A DNA stretch of 64,000 nucleotides from Methylobacterium sp. J-030 (GTDB lineage: Bacteria; Pseudomonadota; Alphaproteobacteria; Rhizobiales; Beijerinckiaceae), in the NCBI RefSeq assembly GCF_022829545.1, contig NZ_JAKSYM010000403.1:62001-126000 (forward strand), in the 5' to 3' direction. The notes below the pieces were generated by a model. The model was not told the DNA's origin. It saw nothing but the letters and a program-made list of their open reading frames with translations, and did not search any database. Made by a program: the position numbers and the translations under genes. Below are positions 53,851 to 62,666 of this stretch, in pieces; position 1 is the stretch's first letter, and each line of letters begins with the position of its first letter.

Positions 53851-55674
53851 ATGCCAGATTCCCCCGCCGCGCGATGGCGCGCTGCCGGGCGCGGCGCGGC
53901 CGTTGAGAGTTCCCGAAGCTTGCCTTTCCCGACCCTGCCCGCCCCCCTCGCGCGGGCCTTGAGCGAACGCGGCTACGCCGATCCGACCCCGGTCCAGGCC
54001 GCGGTGCTGGAGGCGGCGGCCGGCGCCCGCGACCTCCTCGTCTCCGCCCAGACCGGCTCCGGCAAGACCGTCGCGTACGGCCTCGCCATGGCCGGCATGC
54101 TGATCGGCGACGCCGAGACGTTGCCGCCCGCCGCGGCGCCGCTCGCCCTGGTGATCGCCCCGACGCGGGAGCTCGCGCTGCAGGTCCAGCGCGAGCTGTC
54201 CTGGCTCTACGGCGCGGCCGGCGGCCGGATCACCGCCTGCGTCGGCGGCATGGACCCGCGCCGGGAGAGCCGGATGCTCGCCGAGGGCACCCACATCGTG
54301 GTCGGCACGCCGGGCCGCCTGCGTGATCACTTGGAGCGGCGCAACCTCGATCCCACCGCGCTGCGCACCGTGGTGCTCGACGAGGCCGACGAGATGCTCG
54401 ATCTCGGCTTCCGGGAGGATATTGAGTTCATCCTCTCGGCGACGCCGCCGGAGCGGGCGACCTACCTGTTCTCCGCGACCCTGCCCAAGGCCATCGAGAC
54501 CCTGGCCGAGCGCTACCAGCGCGACGCCCTGCGGCTCGCCATCAAGAGCGAGACGAGGGGGCATGCCGACATCGCCTATCGGGCGGTGCGGATCATGCCG
54601 CGGGAGACCGAGCACGTGGTGCTCAACCTGCTGCGCGCGGCGGACGCCGCGACCGCGATCGTGTTCTGCAACACCCGCAATGCCGTTCGCCACCTGCAGG
54701 CGAGCCTGACCGAGCGCGGTTTTTCCGTCGTCGCGCTCTCGGGCGAATTGGGCCAGGGCGAGCGCAACGCCGCGCTCCAGGCCTTGCGCGACGGCCGCGC
54801 CCGGGTCTGCGTCGCCACGGACGTCGCCGCCCGCGGCATCGACCTGCCGTCGCTCAGCCTCGTGATCCACGCCGATCTCCCGCACGACGCCGAGGTGCTG
54901 CAGCACCGCAGCGGCCGCACCGGCCGGGCCGGGCGCAAGGGCACCTCGGTCCTGCTGATCCCGAACTCCCGGCGTCGCCGGGCCGAGCAGATGTTCGCCA
55001 TCGCCAAGGTGACCCCCGAATGGTGCGGGCCGCCCTCGGCCGACGAGATCCGGCGGCTCGACGGCGAGCGCATGCTCGAAGACCCGCTCTTCGCCGAGCC
55101 GCCCGCGGAGGAGGATGTCGCGCTGGCCGGGACGCTCCTCGCCAGCAAGAGCCCGGAGGAACTGGCCGCGCTGCTCGCCCGGGTCTACCGCACCCGCCTG
55201 CCGGCACCCGAGGAGGTCAGCGACCCGGGGGAGGGGCGTGCCCCGCGGGGCGAGCGGCCGACCTACGATCCGATGGACCCGGAGCGGATCGCCGCCATGG
55301 GGCCGGCGGTCTGGTTCCGGCTCAATCTCGGCCGGCGCGACAACGCCGACCCGCGCCGCCTGCTGCCGATGCTGACCCGGAGGGGTGGCGTCGACCGTCA
55401 GGAGATCGGGGCGATCCGGATTTTTGACCGCGAGACCAAGTTCGAGGTGCGCGGCAACGCGGCGGCGCGCTTCGCCGAGGCGTTTGCCCGCAACGGTTCG
55501 CCCGAGATCCAGGTCGAGGCGCTGTCGGGGGACGGGGCGCCGGCGGAACGGCAGGGTCGGCCGGGCGGACCGAAGGGGTTCGCGAGCCCTCGCGCGGGCA
55601 AGCATCAGCGCAAGGTTGAGCGGCCCGGGCCGCGTTCGGAAAACAAGCCGGGCCGCCATTCGGGCCGGGGCTGA
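53851..55674 (+). CDS. DEAD-box ATP-dependent RNA helicase
   Basis: 607 residues. The motif series is complete: Q motif with PTPVQAAVLEAA, I AQTGSGKT, Ia PTRELALQ, GG, TPGR, II VLDEADEMLDLGF, III SAT, IV VFCNTR, V ATDVAARGIDL, VI HRSGRTGRAGRKG. The ~200-residue C-terminal extension ends with a DbpA/CsdA-like RNA-binding module (VWFRLNLGRRDNADPRRLLPMLTRRGGV) and a basic Gly/Arg-rich tail. Likely a DeaD/CsdA-like factor in ribosome assembly or cold response. Monocistronic. Confidence 0.94.
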   Translation: MPDSPAARWRAAGRGAAVESSRSLPFPTLPAPLARALSERGYADPTPVQAAVLEAAAGARDLLVSAQTGSGKTVAYGLAMAGMLIGDAETLPPAAAPLALVIAPTRELALQVQRELSWLYGAAGGRITACVGGMDPRRESRMLAEGTHIVVGTPGRLRDHLERRNLDPTALRTVVLDEADEMLDLGFREDIEFILSATPPERATYLFSATLPKAIETLAERYQRDALRLAIKSETRGHADIAYRAVRIMPRETEHVVLNLLRAADAATAIVFCNTRNAVRHLQASLTERGFSVVALSGELGQGERNAALQALRDGRARVCVATDVAARGIDLPSLSLVIHADLPHDAEVLQHRSGRTGRAGRKGTSVLLIPNSRRRRAEQMFAIAKVTPEWCGPPSADEIRRLDGERMLEDPLFAEPPAEEDVALAGTLLASKSPEELAALLARVYRTRLPAPEEVSDPGEGRAPRGERPTYDPMDPERIAAMGPAVWFRLNLGRRDNADPRRLLPMLTRRGGVDRQEIGAIRIFDRETKFEVRGNAAARFAEAFARNGSPEIQVEALSGDGAPAERQGRPGGPKGFASPRAGKHQRKVERPGPRSENKPGRHSGRG

Positions 55675-55749
55675 GACGACTAGAGCTGTTCCCGATCGCG
55701 TTCAGGCACGCAATCGAGCTCTTTCGAAGGACGGCTGCCCAATCCACCC

Positions 55750-55860
55750 CCTCATCCTGAGGTGCCGGAGCGCAGCGCAGGCCTCGAAGGAGGGCTCCAC
55801 GGATCGCAGAGGCTTCTGGAGCCCTCCTTCGAGGCGGCTCCGCCGCACCTCAGGATGAGG
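55750..55860 (-). repeat. CCTCATCCTGAGG-type palindromic element, copy B
   Basis: 111-bp near-palindrome, CCTCATCCTGAGGTGCCGGAG to GCACCTCAGGATGAGG, the same family as 40074-40185 but with the arms exchanged, so inserted in the opposite orientation. Flanks extend the symmetry (ATCCACCC ... GGGTGGAT, 55742-55869). It fills the 284-bp gap between the convergent helicase and membrane-protein genes, where it could act as a terminator-like hairpin. Confidence 0.85.
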
Positions 55861-55958
55861 AGGGTGGATGGGATCCACCCGGGTTCAGAGGAGGATGAGG
55901 ATTAGACTGCCGTGGCGGCCAGCGCTCGCGGGGTCGATCCGGTGGCCGGGGCGAGCGC

Positions 55959-56786
55959 TCAGAATACGCTCTTCACCGCATCGCCAAGGGCGTCGACGCT
56001 CTCCTTCAGCTTCCGTCCGGCGGGCGCCAGGGACGGCAGCTTGATCCCGAGCACTTCCGTCTCCTCGGGTTCGGCAGGCTCTGCCGACGCGACGGTGGCG
56101 GTACGCTTGGTCTTGTCGGCCGTCTTCGTCGATGCCGCCGGCGTCGGTGCCGGCCTGGCGGCGACGGCCTTCGGTGCCGGCTTGGCAGCCTTCTCCAGTG
56201 CTGCGGCGACCGGCTTCGGAGTCGGCTGTGCGGCCGGCACGACCACGGCGTGAGCCCGCACGGTCTCGGACGGGCGCGGCGTCTGAAGCGCGGCCGTGCG
56301 ACTCGGCGGGAGCGGCACGACCTGACGGGCCGCAGCGAGCGGCGCCACCGGGGTCGGCGTCGGGATGCGCCGGGTCGGTGGGACGGCGGCGTCCGCGGCC
56401 TTGGCGGGAGGCGGCGCGGCCGGGGGCTTGCTCGGCAGGGCGGCGGGGGTGAACGCCTCGGGCAGGGCGGCCATGCGCGGGGCCTGCGCCACCGGCTCGG
56501 CCGGCTTCGCCTCCGGGGCGGCCGCCGCCACGGTTCCGGCCACGGCCGGAAGCCCGTCCTTCAGGTCGGGCCAATCGGCGGCACGGCCGGAGGTGGCGAT
56601 GACCTTGATCGGGGGCGGCGCGGCAAGCCCGGCCATCAGCGTCGAGGCGGCGACGCCGAAGCCGCCGAGCACGCCGATTCCGGCCAGGCCGAACAGGACG
56701 ACGCGCAGATCGAGCCCGCGGCGGGTCCGCGCGGGCGGAATCCGGTTCTCTCGAGTTTCAGAGGGGTCCAGAGCGAGGTCGATCAT
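55959..56786 (-). CDS. Ala/Pro-rich membrane-anchored protein of unknown function
   Basis: 275 residues. N-terminal cytoplasmic ~28 residues, one membrane helix (VVLFGLAGIGVLGGFGVAASTLMAGLAA, about 29-56), then a long low-complexity Ala/Pro/Lys region to about 230, ending in an amphipathic helix (LAPAGRKLKESVDALGDAVKSVF). The layout recalls TonB- or TolA-like periplasm-spanning proteins, but no TonB C-terminal domain is present. Function not recognised. Convergent with the helicase and divergent from a two-component system. Confidence 0.7.
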   Translation of the reverse strand: MIDLALDPSETRENRIPPARTRRGLDLRVVLFGLAGIGVLGGFGVAASTLMAGLAAPPPIKVIATSGRAADWPDLKDGLPAVAGTVAAAAPEAKPAEPVAQAPRMAALPEAFTPAALPSKPPAAPPPAKAADAAVPPTRRIPTPTPVAPLAAARQVVPLPPSRTAALQTPRPSETVRAHAVVVPAAQPTPKPVAAALEKAAKPAPKAVAARPAPTPAASTKTADKTKRTATVASAEPAEPEETEVLGIKLPSLAPAGRKLKESVDALGDAVKSVF

Positions 56787-57036
56787 GGTCCGGGGCCTCT
56801 GACACGATACATGACGCGTGCGACCGGGCTCCCCTCAACCGATCGCCGCCCTCCATCGAGCCGGAGGTGTTTCGACTCTGACGCCAGTAGAGGAACCGCA
56901 ATACGGCGCAAAGATGTCGAGCCGAATTCTAGATGGTCTCAGTCGAGACGCTTCTATCCACAGGATATGCAGCGACGGCTTAACAATTCGTCATCGGTCG
57001 GAAGACCGGCGGCGGCGATGGCCGGGCAGGGACGGC

Positions 57037-58518
57037 ATGGACTTCGGCCGTCCGCCGGCTATGGGTCTCGCTGTGGATGCGCAACCGACACATCTCCCGA
57101 TGCCCGATAAGCCCGCCACCCGGGCCGGACGCTGGCCCTGGGCCGCTTGGTCGACCCGGGCGCGGCTCGTCGCCGTGGTGCTGCTCATCGATGCCCTGGC
57201 AGCCTTGATCTCCTGCGGCGTGATCGTCTTCAACGCCCGCAATGCCGTGCGGGTCGAGACCCGAGCCTCGCTCGCGACCGTGGAATCGCTGGTCGCCGAC
57301 ACGATCCGCCTGTCGGATACGACCCCGCCGGAGAGCCTGCTCCAGACCCTCGACCTGCGATTTAAGGTGCTGCGGCATGTCCGGGTCGCCGTCCTCGACA
57401 ATGCCGGCGCGCGCGTCGGCAGCGCCATTGCGACCCACCGTACCGCCCGCGAGGCACCGCGCTGGTTCGCCGACCTGATCATGCCGCCGATCGAGCGCCA
57501 CACCCTCCCGATCACGGTGAATGGGCAGCAACTCGGCATGGCGCAGATCACCACCCAGCCCCTCGACGAGATCGACGAGATCTGGGGCTACGCAAGGGCG
57601 CTCTCGCTGACCACCGCGGCGATCAACCTCGCGATGCTGGTCGCGCTCTACGCCGCCCTCGGCCGCATCCTGGCGCCCCTGCGGCGGCTCGGCGCCGGCC
57701 TGACCCAACTGGAGCACCACGACTACACCGCCCGCCTGCAGCCCCCCGGCGCCCGGGAACTGGCGGTCATCGCCGAGCGGTTCAACAAGGTGGCGGCGGC
57801 GCTGGGCGAGGTCCGCGCCGCCAACGGGCGCCTCAACCGGCAGTTGCTCACCGCGCAGGACGACGAGCGCCGCCGCACCGCCCTCGAACTGCATGACGAG
57901 TTCGGCCCCTGCCTATTCGCGCTGGAGGCGAATGCCGCCTCGATCGCCCGGATCGCCTCTGGGCCGGGCGAGCCGAGTCGCGAAAAACTCGCCGCCCGGG
58001 CGGCCGAGATCAGCGCCATCGTGGGGCAGGTCCAGACCGTCAACAGGGAGTTGTTGAACCGTCTCCGGCCGCACGGCCTCGGGCAGGCGCCGCTCGCGAC
58101 CTGCCTCGACCTGCTCCTGCGCGGCTTCGCCCAGCGCCACCCCGGCCTCGCCTTCGTCGGCCGGTTCGACGGTCTGGCGCGCGGCTACGGCGATCTCGTC
58201 GATCTCACCGTGTTCCGCTGCGTCCAGGAGAGCGCCACCAACACCGTGCGACACGGCGCCGCCACCCGGGTCGAGGCCGAGGCCGCCGAGGCGGGGGGGC
58301 GTCTCACCCTGACCATCCGCGACAACGGCAAGGGCATACCGGATCCCGGTGTCTCGATCGAGCACGGCACGGGGCTCGGCCTTTCGGGAATGCGCGAGCG
58401 CGTCGAGGCCCTGGGCGGCACCTTCGCCCTTGACAATGCCGGCCCCGGCGCAATCGTCCGGATCACGATCCCCGTTCCGCCCGACCGGGGCGACGAGAGC
58501 ACCGCGCCGAGCGCATGA
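57037..58518 (+). CDS. NarX/UhpB-type sensor histidine kinase
   Basis: 493 residues from the ATG at 57037 (AGGGAC upstream); the frame is open from 56818 and an ATG at 57100 is also possible. TM1 (RLVAVVLLIDALAALISCGVIVF) and TM2 (ALSLTTAAINLAMLVALYAALG) enclose a ~120-residue periplasmic domain; HAMP follows (ILAPLRRLGAGLTQLEHHDY). HisKA_3 phospho-His in RRRTALELHDEFGPCLFAL, then HATPase with VQESATNTVRHGAA and GTGLGLSGMRERVEALGG. It overlaps the LuxR-type regulator by 4 bp (ATGA). The periplasmic ligand is unknown. Confidence 0.92.
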   Translation: MDFGRPPAMGLAVDAQPTHLPMPDKPATRAGRWPWAAWSTRARLVAVVLLIDALAALISCGVIVFNARNAVRVETRASLATVESLVADTIRLSDTTPPESLLQTLDLRFKVLRHVRVAVLDNAGARVGSAIATHRTAREAPRWFADLIMPPIERHTLPITVNGQQLGMAQITTQPLDEIDEIWGYARALSLTTAAINLAMLVALYAALGRILAPLRRLGAGLTQLEHHDYTARLQPPGARELAVIAERFNKVAAALGEVRAANGRLNRQLLTAQDDERRRTALELHDEFGPCLFALEANAASIARIASGPGEPSREKLAARAAEISAIVGQVQTVNRELLNRLRPHGLGQAPLATCLDLLLRGFAQRHPGLAFVGRFDGLARGYGDLVDLTVFRCVQESATNTVRHGAATRVEAEAAEAGGRLTLTIRDNGKGIPDPGVSIEHGTGLGLSGMRERVEALGGTFALDNAGPGAIVRITIPVPPDRGDESTAPSA

Positions 58519-59189
58519 ACGCCATCGCCTCCCAGATCGACATCGCCGCCACCCGCCTGCCGGTCCTCGTGATCGACGATCACCCGATCGTCCTGCAGGG
58601 CTGTCGCCGCGTGCTGGAGGATGCCGGCGTCGAGACCATCGCGGAGGCGACCACGGTGGTCGGCGGCTACCGGATCTTCCACCGGCTCCGGCCGCCGGTG
58701 GTGATCTGCGACCTGACCTTCCAGGGCAGCGGCATGGCCGGCCTCGGCCTGATCCGCCGGATCCGCGCGGTGGCGCCGGAGACGCGCATCCTCGTGTTCA
58801 GCATGCACAACGATCCGGTGATCGTGGCCCGCGCGCTCGAAGCCGGGGCGCTCGGCTACGTCCTGAAGGACCACGCCTCGGCGGAGCTGTTCGAGGCCTT
58901 CGGTAAGGTGCGGATCGGCGAGGTCTACCTCGACCGGCGGCTGGCCACCGAGGTCGCGATGCTGCGGGCCGACGCCCGGCGCACGCCGGAGTCGCAGCTC
59001 ACCCCGCGCGAGCAGCAGATCCTGGCGCGGCTCGCGCAGGGGCGGTCCTACGGCGCCATCGCAAGCGACCTGTCGGTGAGCTACAAGACCGTCACCAACG
59101 CCTGCTCGCAGATGCGCCAGAAGCTCGGCGTCCGGACGCTCGCCGAGCTGATCCACGTCGCCGTCACGCACGCCCAGAGGCAGGGCTGA
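58515..59189 (+). CDS. NarL/FixJ-type response regulator
   Basis: 224 residues. Receiver domain: VLVIDDHPIVLQGCRRVLEDAGV, phospho-Asp in VVICDLTF, and the conserved Lys in GYVLKDHASAELF. C-terminal LuxR HTH: LTPREQQILARLAQGRSYGAIASDLSVSYKTVTNACSQMRQKLGV. Target genes are likely those immediately downstream (tenA onward, beginning 1 bp after its stop), since the whole run to lrgB is on one strand. This is inference from layout. Confidence 0.93.
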   Translation: MNAIASQIDIAATRLPVLVIDDHPIVLQGCRRVLEDAGVETIAEATTVVGGYRIFHRLRPPVVICDLTFQGSGMAGLGLIRRIRAVAPETRILVFSMHNDPVIVARALEAGALGYVLKDHASAELFEAFGKVRIGEVYLDRRLATEVAMLRADARRTPESQLTPREQQILARLAQGRSYGAIASDLSVSYKTVTNACSQMRQKLGVRTLAELIHVAVTHAQRQG

Positions 59190-59190
59190 C

Positions 59191-59883
59191 ATGGCCGACG
59201 ACGTTGGACAGGGCGGCCCCGGCTCGTTCTCCGCGGAGGCCTGGGCGCGCAATGCCGCGGCTTACGAAAAAATCCGGTCGATGCCGTTCAACGCCGAACT
59301 CGCCGCCGGCACGCTGCCGCAGGACAAGTTCCGCCACTACATCGTACAGGACGCGCATTACCTCGTGGGCTTCGGCCGAGCGCTGAGCCTCGCCGCCGCG
59401 AAGGCGCCGGATCCGGAGGGCATCGTGCAGTTCGCCGCGGCCGCGCAGGAGGCCATCGTGGTGGAGCGCGCCCTGCACGGCGGCTTCTTTCGCGATTACG
59501 GGATCGCGCCCGAGACGTTCGCCGCCACGCCGCTGACGCCGGCCTGCGATCACTACGTGAACGTCCTGCTCGCCACCGCCTATGCCGAGCCGTTCCCGGT
59601 GGTCTGCGCCGCCCTGCTGCCGTGCTTCTGGATCTACAAGGCGGTCGGCGACGACATCTTCGCCCGCGCCGCCGTCGGCAACCCGTATCGGGCCTGGATC
59701 GACACCTATGCGGGCGCGGATTTCGCCGAGGCCGTCGCCGCCATGATCAGGGCCACCGACCGGGCGGCCGAGGACGTGACCGTCAACCAGCGGGCGCGCA
59801 TGCACCACGCCTTCACGCAGGCCACCCGGCTCGAATGGCTGTTTTGGGACAGCGCCTACCGCGACGCGGGCTGGCCGCTGTGA
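59191..59883 (+). CDS. tenA: TenA-family thiaminase II / aminopyrimidine aminohydrolase
   Basis: 230-residue all-helical TenA protein. FRHYIVQDAHYLVGFGRALSLAAAKA contains the substrate-binding Asp/Tyr block; VVCAALLPCFWIYKAVGDDI holds the catalytic Cys; late FTQATRLEWLFWDSAY holds the conserved Glu and aromatic residues. It salvages thiamine pyrimidine by hydrolysing amino-HMP or cleaving thiamine. No thi genes are near; instead it directly follows a two-component pair, an unusual context. Confidence 0.9.
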   Translation: MADDVGQGGPGSFSAEAWARNAAAYEKIRSMPFNAELAAGTLPQDKFRHYIVQDAHYLVGFGRALSLAAAKAPDPEGIVQFAAAAQEAIVVERALHGGFFRDYGIAPETFAATPLTPACDHYVNVLLATAYAEPFPVVCAALLPCFWIYKAVGDDIFARAAVGNPYRAWIDTYAGADFAEAVAAMIRATDRAAEDVTVNQRARMHHAFTQATRLEWLFWDSAYRDAGWPL

Positions 59884-59893
59884 CGCGCTGGCC

Positions 59894-60679
59894 GTGACCG
59901 GGCCGGCGGGTCCGAGCCGCCGGGATCTCGTGGCCGCTGCCGCCGCGGCGGCGTCCGTCTGGCCAGCCCGCGCTCGGGCAGACGACGCGCCCGGCCCGAT
60001 CCCGGACGACCGGCCGGTCCGGATCGCGATGCTGCTCTTTCCCGGTCTGACCGCCCTCGACCTCGTCGGCCCGCAGGAACTGCTCGCCGGCTTGGCGCCT
60101 GGCAGCCTGCATCTCGTCGCCGAGTCCGCCGGCCCGGTCGCGAGCGATAGCGGCCTGTCGCTGATGGCGACCGACACCTTCGAGACCTGCCCGCAGGAGC
60201 TCGACGTCCTGTTCGTACCCGGCGGCGACGGCACGCCGGCGCAGATGCGCAACGCCCGGCTCCTCGACTTCCTGCGCGGGCGCGCCGCGCATTCCGCCTG
60301 GGTGACGAGCGTCTGCACCGGATCGCTGATCCTGGGCGCGGCCGGCCTGCTGCGGGGCTACCGCGCCACCTCGCACTGGTGCGTGCGCGACGCGGTGCTG
60401 CCGCTGCTGGGCGCCGTGCCGGTGGCGGAGCGTGTCGTCGTCGATCGCAACCGCGTCACCGGGGCGGGGATCTCGGCGGGGCTCGACCTCGGGCTGGCGC
60501 TCGCCGCCCGCCTGCGCGGACCCGCCTACGCCCGCACTGCGCAGCTCGTCGCGGAATACGCCCCGGACCCGCCGTTCCGGTCCGGCACCCCCGCGGAGGC
60601 CGGGCCGGACGTCGTTCGTGCGGCGGACGCGATCCTGGCGGACCTGGTCGCCGGGTCGACCGAGGCGGCGCGGCGCTGA
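59894..60679 (+). CDS. DJ-1/PfpI-family protein with Tat-like signal
   Basis: 261 residues, GTG start. N-terminal PSRRDLVAAAAAAASVWPARARA looks like a twin-arginine signal (SRRDL), implying export. The DJ-1/PfpI domain follows: RIAMLLFPGLTALDLVGPQELL (acidic residue region), VLFVPGGDG, and the nucleophile elbow WVTSVCTGSLILGAAGLL with Cys, then GYRATSHWCVRDAV. This matches isonitrile-hydratase/ThiJ-like proteins. Exported members of this family are uncommon. It starts 10 bp after tenA, in the same operon. Confidence 0.85.
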   Translation: MTGPAGPSRRDLVAAAAAAASVWPARARADDAPGPIPDDRPVRIAMLLFPGLTALDLVGPQELLAGLAPGSLHLVAESAGPVASDSGLSLMATDTFETCPQELDVLFVPGGDGTPAQMRNARLLDFLRGRAAHSAWVTSVCTGSLILGAAGLLRGYRATSHWCVRDAVLPLLGAVPVAERVVVDRNRVTGAGISAGLDLGLALAARLRGPAYARTAQLVAEYAPDPPFRSGTPAEAGPDVVRAADAILADLVAGSTEAARR

Positions 60680-60802
60680 AGCTCGGGGGCGATGCAGCGC
60701 GGCCACGCCCGGCGCCCTTCCGCGTTCCCGTCCTTGACGGCGGGTGGCGCCGGCCCGAACTGTGCGCTGCGAGATCTGCCGAAGTTCTCGATCGGAGCAC
60801 CC

Positions 60803-61264
60803 ATGTCCCTGATCGCACGCCTGCGCGCCTACGCGGCCGAGGCCCTCGGCGTCGGCACGCACGAGACCGTCGACGACACGCATCTCGCCGCCACCGCGCT
60901 CCTCGTCCACGTGGCGCGGGTCGACGGGATCCTGGCGGCCTCCGAGAGCGAGCGCCTGTCCCGCCTCGTGCAGGGCCATTACGCCGACGGGCCGGAGGCC
61001 GCGCGGGCGCTGATCGCGCGCGCCACCGCGATGGATTCCGAGACCCGGGACGTGGCGAGCCTCGTCGAGATGATCCCCCACGAGGCCAACAAGGCCGAAC
61101 GCCAAGCCCTCCTGACCATGGCGTGGTCGGTCGCGGCGGCGGACGGCCGGGTCGACGAGTTCGAGGAGGCCCTGGTGGAGCGGCTCGGCCGGCTCCTCGG
61201 CTTCGACGAGGGCGCCATCGCGTCCGCGCGCCGGACCGGCCAGCAGCAGGCCGGGCTGGCGTAA
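60803..61264 (+). CDS. TerB-like protein (COG4103 type)
   Basis: 153 residues from the ATG of MSLIARLRAYAAEALGV; upstream in-frame sequence is not protein-like. All-helical TerB fold with two acidic repeats: TALLVHVARVDGILAASESERLSRL and LLTMAWSVAAADGRVDEFEEALVERLGRLLG (the VAxADGxxxxxE pattern, repeated). Such proteins are associated with tellurite resistance or membrane stress; the function is unproven. A 123-bp gap separates it from the DJ-1 gene; lrgA follows 14 bp later. Confidence 0.82.
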   Translation: MSLIARLRAYAAEALGVGTHETVDDTHLAATALLVHVARVDGILAASESERLSRLVQGHYADGPEAARALIARATAMDSETRDVASLVEMIPHEANKAERQALLTMAWSVAAADGRVDEFEEALVERLGRLLGFDEGAIASARRTGQQQAGLA

Positions 61265-61278
61265 GGGCGGCCGGAGCC

Positions 61279-61683
61279 ATGATCGCGAGCCTGGCACTCA
61301 TTCTGCTGGCGCAACTCGTGGGCGAGGCGATCGCCCGCGGTGCCCACGCGCCGATCCCCGGACCGGTGATCGGCATGGGTTTGATGTTCGGGTTCCTGCT
61401 GCTGCGCGACAGCGGGCGGCTCGGCCTGCCGCGCTGTCTCCCGAAGCCGTTGACCGACGGCACCCTGGAGAACACTGCGCGGGGGCTCCTGCTGAACCTG
61501 TCGCTGATGTTCGTCCCCGCGGGCGTCGGCGTTGTCGGCCGCCTCGACCTGCTGCGGGCGCAGGGCGTGAAGCTCGCCATCGTGCTGGTGGTATCGACGG
61601 CGCTCTCGCTGCTCGTCACCGTGCTGGTGTTCCGCGCGGTGGCGGCCCGGGTCGAGCGGCCGGGGCCCGATGGGGAGCCCTGA
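61279..61683 (+). CDS. lrgA: LrgA/CidA-family holin-like protein
   Basis: 134 residues, four hydrophobic helices. IPGPVIGMGLMFGFLLLRDSG is the conserved LrgA/CidA block (PGPVIGM), followed by LSLMFVPAGVGVVGRLDLL. Together with LrgB it forms a membrane system that modulates autolysis or exports a small carboxylate such as pyruvate or glycolate (known for LrgAB/PlgG homologues). lrgB begins 3 bp after it. Confidence 0.9.
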   Translation: MIASLALILLAQLVGEAIARGAHAPIPGPVIGMGLMFGFLLLRDSGRLGLPRCLPKPLTDGTLENTARGLLLNLSLMFVPAGVGVVGRLDLLRAQGVKLAIVLVVSTALSLLVTVLVFRAVAARVERPGPDGEP

Positions 61684-61686
61684 CCC

Positions 61687-62403
61687 GTGAGCGGCGACTT
61701 CTCCCTCTGGGTCTACCTCGCCAAGACGCCGCTGCTGTGGCTGACGGTGACGCTGACGGCCTACGTCCTGGCCGACCGGATCGCAGCCGCGACCGGCCGG
61801 CACCCGATCGCCAACCCGGTGCTGATCACGGTGACGCTGGTCGGCGGCGTGCTGGCGCTGACCGGCACGCCCTATCCAGTCTATTTCGAGGGGGCGCAGT
61901 TCGTGCACTTCCTGCTCGGGCCGGCCACCGTGGTGCTGGCCATGCCGCTCTACGAGCGGCGAGCGACGGTCAAGCGGGCGCTGGTGCCGATGCTCGCGGC
62001 GCTGGCCGCGGGTGCGGGCACGACGCTCGCCGTCGTGATCGCGCTGGCCCGGCTGCTCGACATCCCGCAGCCGGTCGTCGTCTCGCTCGCCCCGAAATCG
62101 GTGACGTCCGGCGTCGCCATGGGCATCGCGGAGGCGCTCGGCGGCGATCCGACACTGACCGCGATCCTGGTGATCCTCACCGGCATCATCGGGGCGATCC
62201 TCGTGACGCCGATGATGAACGCGCTGAAGATCCACGACATGCGCGCCCGCGGCTTCGCGGCCGGGCTCGCGGCTCACGGCATCGGCACGGCGCGGGCCTT
62301 CCAGGTGAGCGAAGTGGCGGGCACCTTCGCGGGCATCGCCATGGGTCTCAACGCCTTCCTGACGGCGATCCTCGCACCGCTGGCGCTACACCTGCTGTTC
62401 TAG
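61687..62403 (+). CDS. lrgB: LrgB-family membrane protein
   Basis: 238 residues, GTG start, about seven membrane segments. HPIANPVLITVTLVGGVLAL, YFEGAQFVHFLLGPATVVLAMPLY, LAPKSVTSGVAMGIAEALGG and the late ARGFAAGLAAHGIGTARAFQ are the conserved LrgB motifs. It forms the partner of LrgA; LrgAB-type pairs move glycolate or pyruvate, or control murein hydrolases. It is the last gene of the run starting at the histidine kinase. Confidence 0.93.
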   Translation: MSGDFSLWVYLAKTPLLWLTVTLTAYVLADRIAAATGRHPIANPVLITVTLVGGVLALTGTPYPVYFEGAQFVHFLLGPATVVLAMPLYERRATVKRALVPMLAALAAGAGTTLAVVIALARLLDIPQPVVVSLAPKSVTSGVAMGIAEALGGDPTLTAILVILTGIIGAILVTPMMNALKIHDMRARGFAAGLAAHGIGTARAFQVSEVAGTFAGIAMGLNAFLTAILAPLALHLLF

Positions 62404-62666
62404 GGGCGCGCGGGCCGTCGCGGCGCTGAAGCCGCGGACCGGATCGCGACCGCAGAGCCCGACATTGCCGTGATCGGGCACAGCCCCAAGTGGCGCGGAT
62501 GCTGAATCGACGTTGACCGCGATTGTGTATCTAAGGTAGAACAATGCCATAAATAAATCGCGCATTGGTTGTGTAGCGAGTCCGACAATCCAGCCTCGAC
62601 AGACTGTCGGCACCGCAATGCGCGCAAAAACGCCCCGTCGAATTCCGACGGTATGGAGGAGGCGCC
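62404..62666. other. mucR-like upstream region
   Basis: 263 bp without a gene. The part around 62520-62580 is clearly AT-richer (TGTATCTAAGGTAGAACAATGCCATAAATAAATCG in that area), unusual for this genome, and suits a promoter and autoregulatory MucR-type binding region, since MucR/Ros proteins prefer AT-rich DNA. Confidence 0.45.

Noticed and set aside
53725-55659. 644-aa minus-strand ORF opposite the DEAD-box helicase
   Set aside because: Shadow; the helicase has all motifs on the plus strand.
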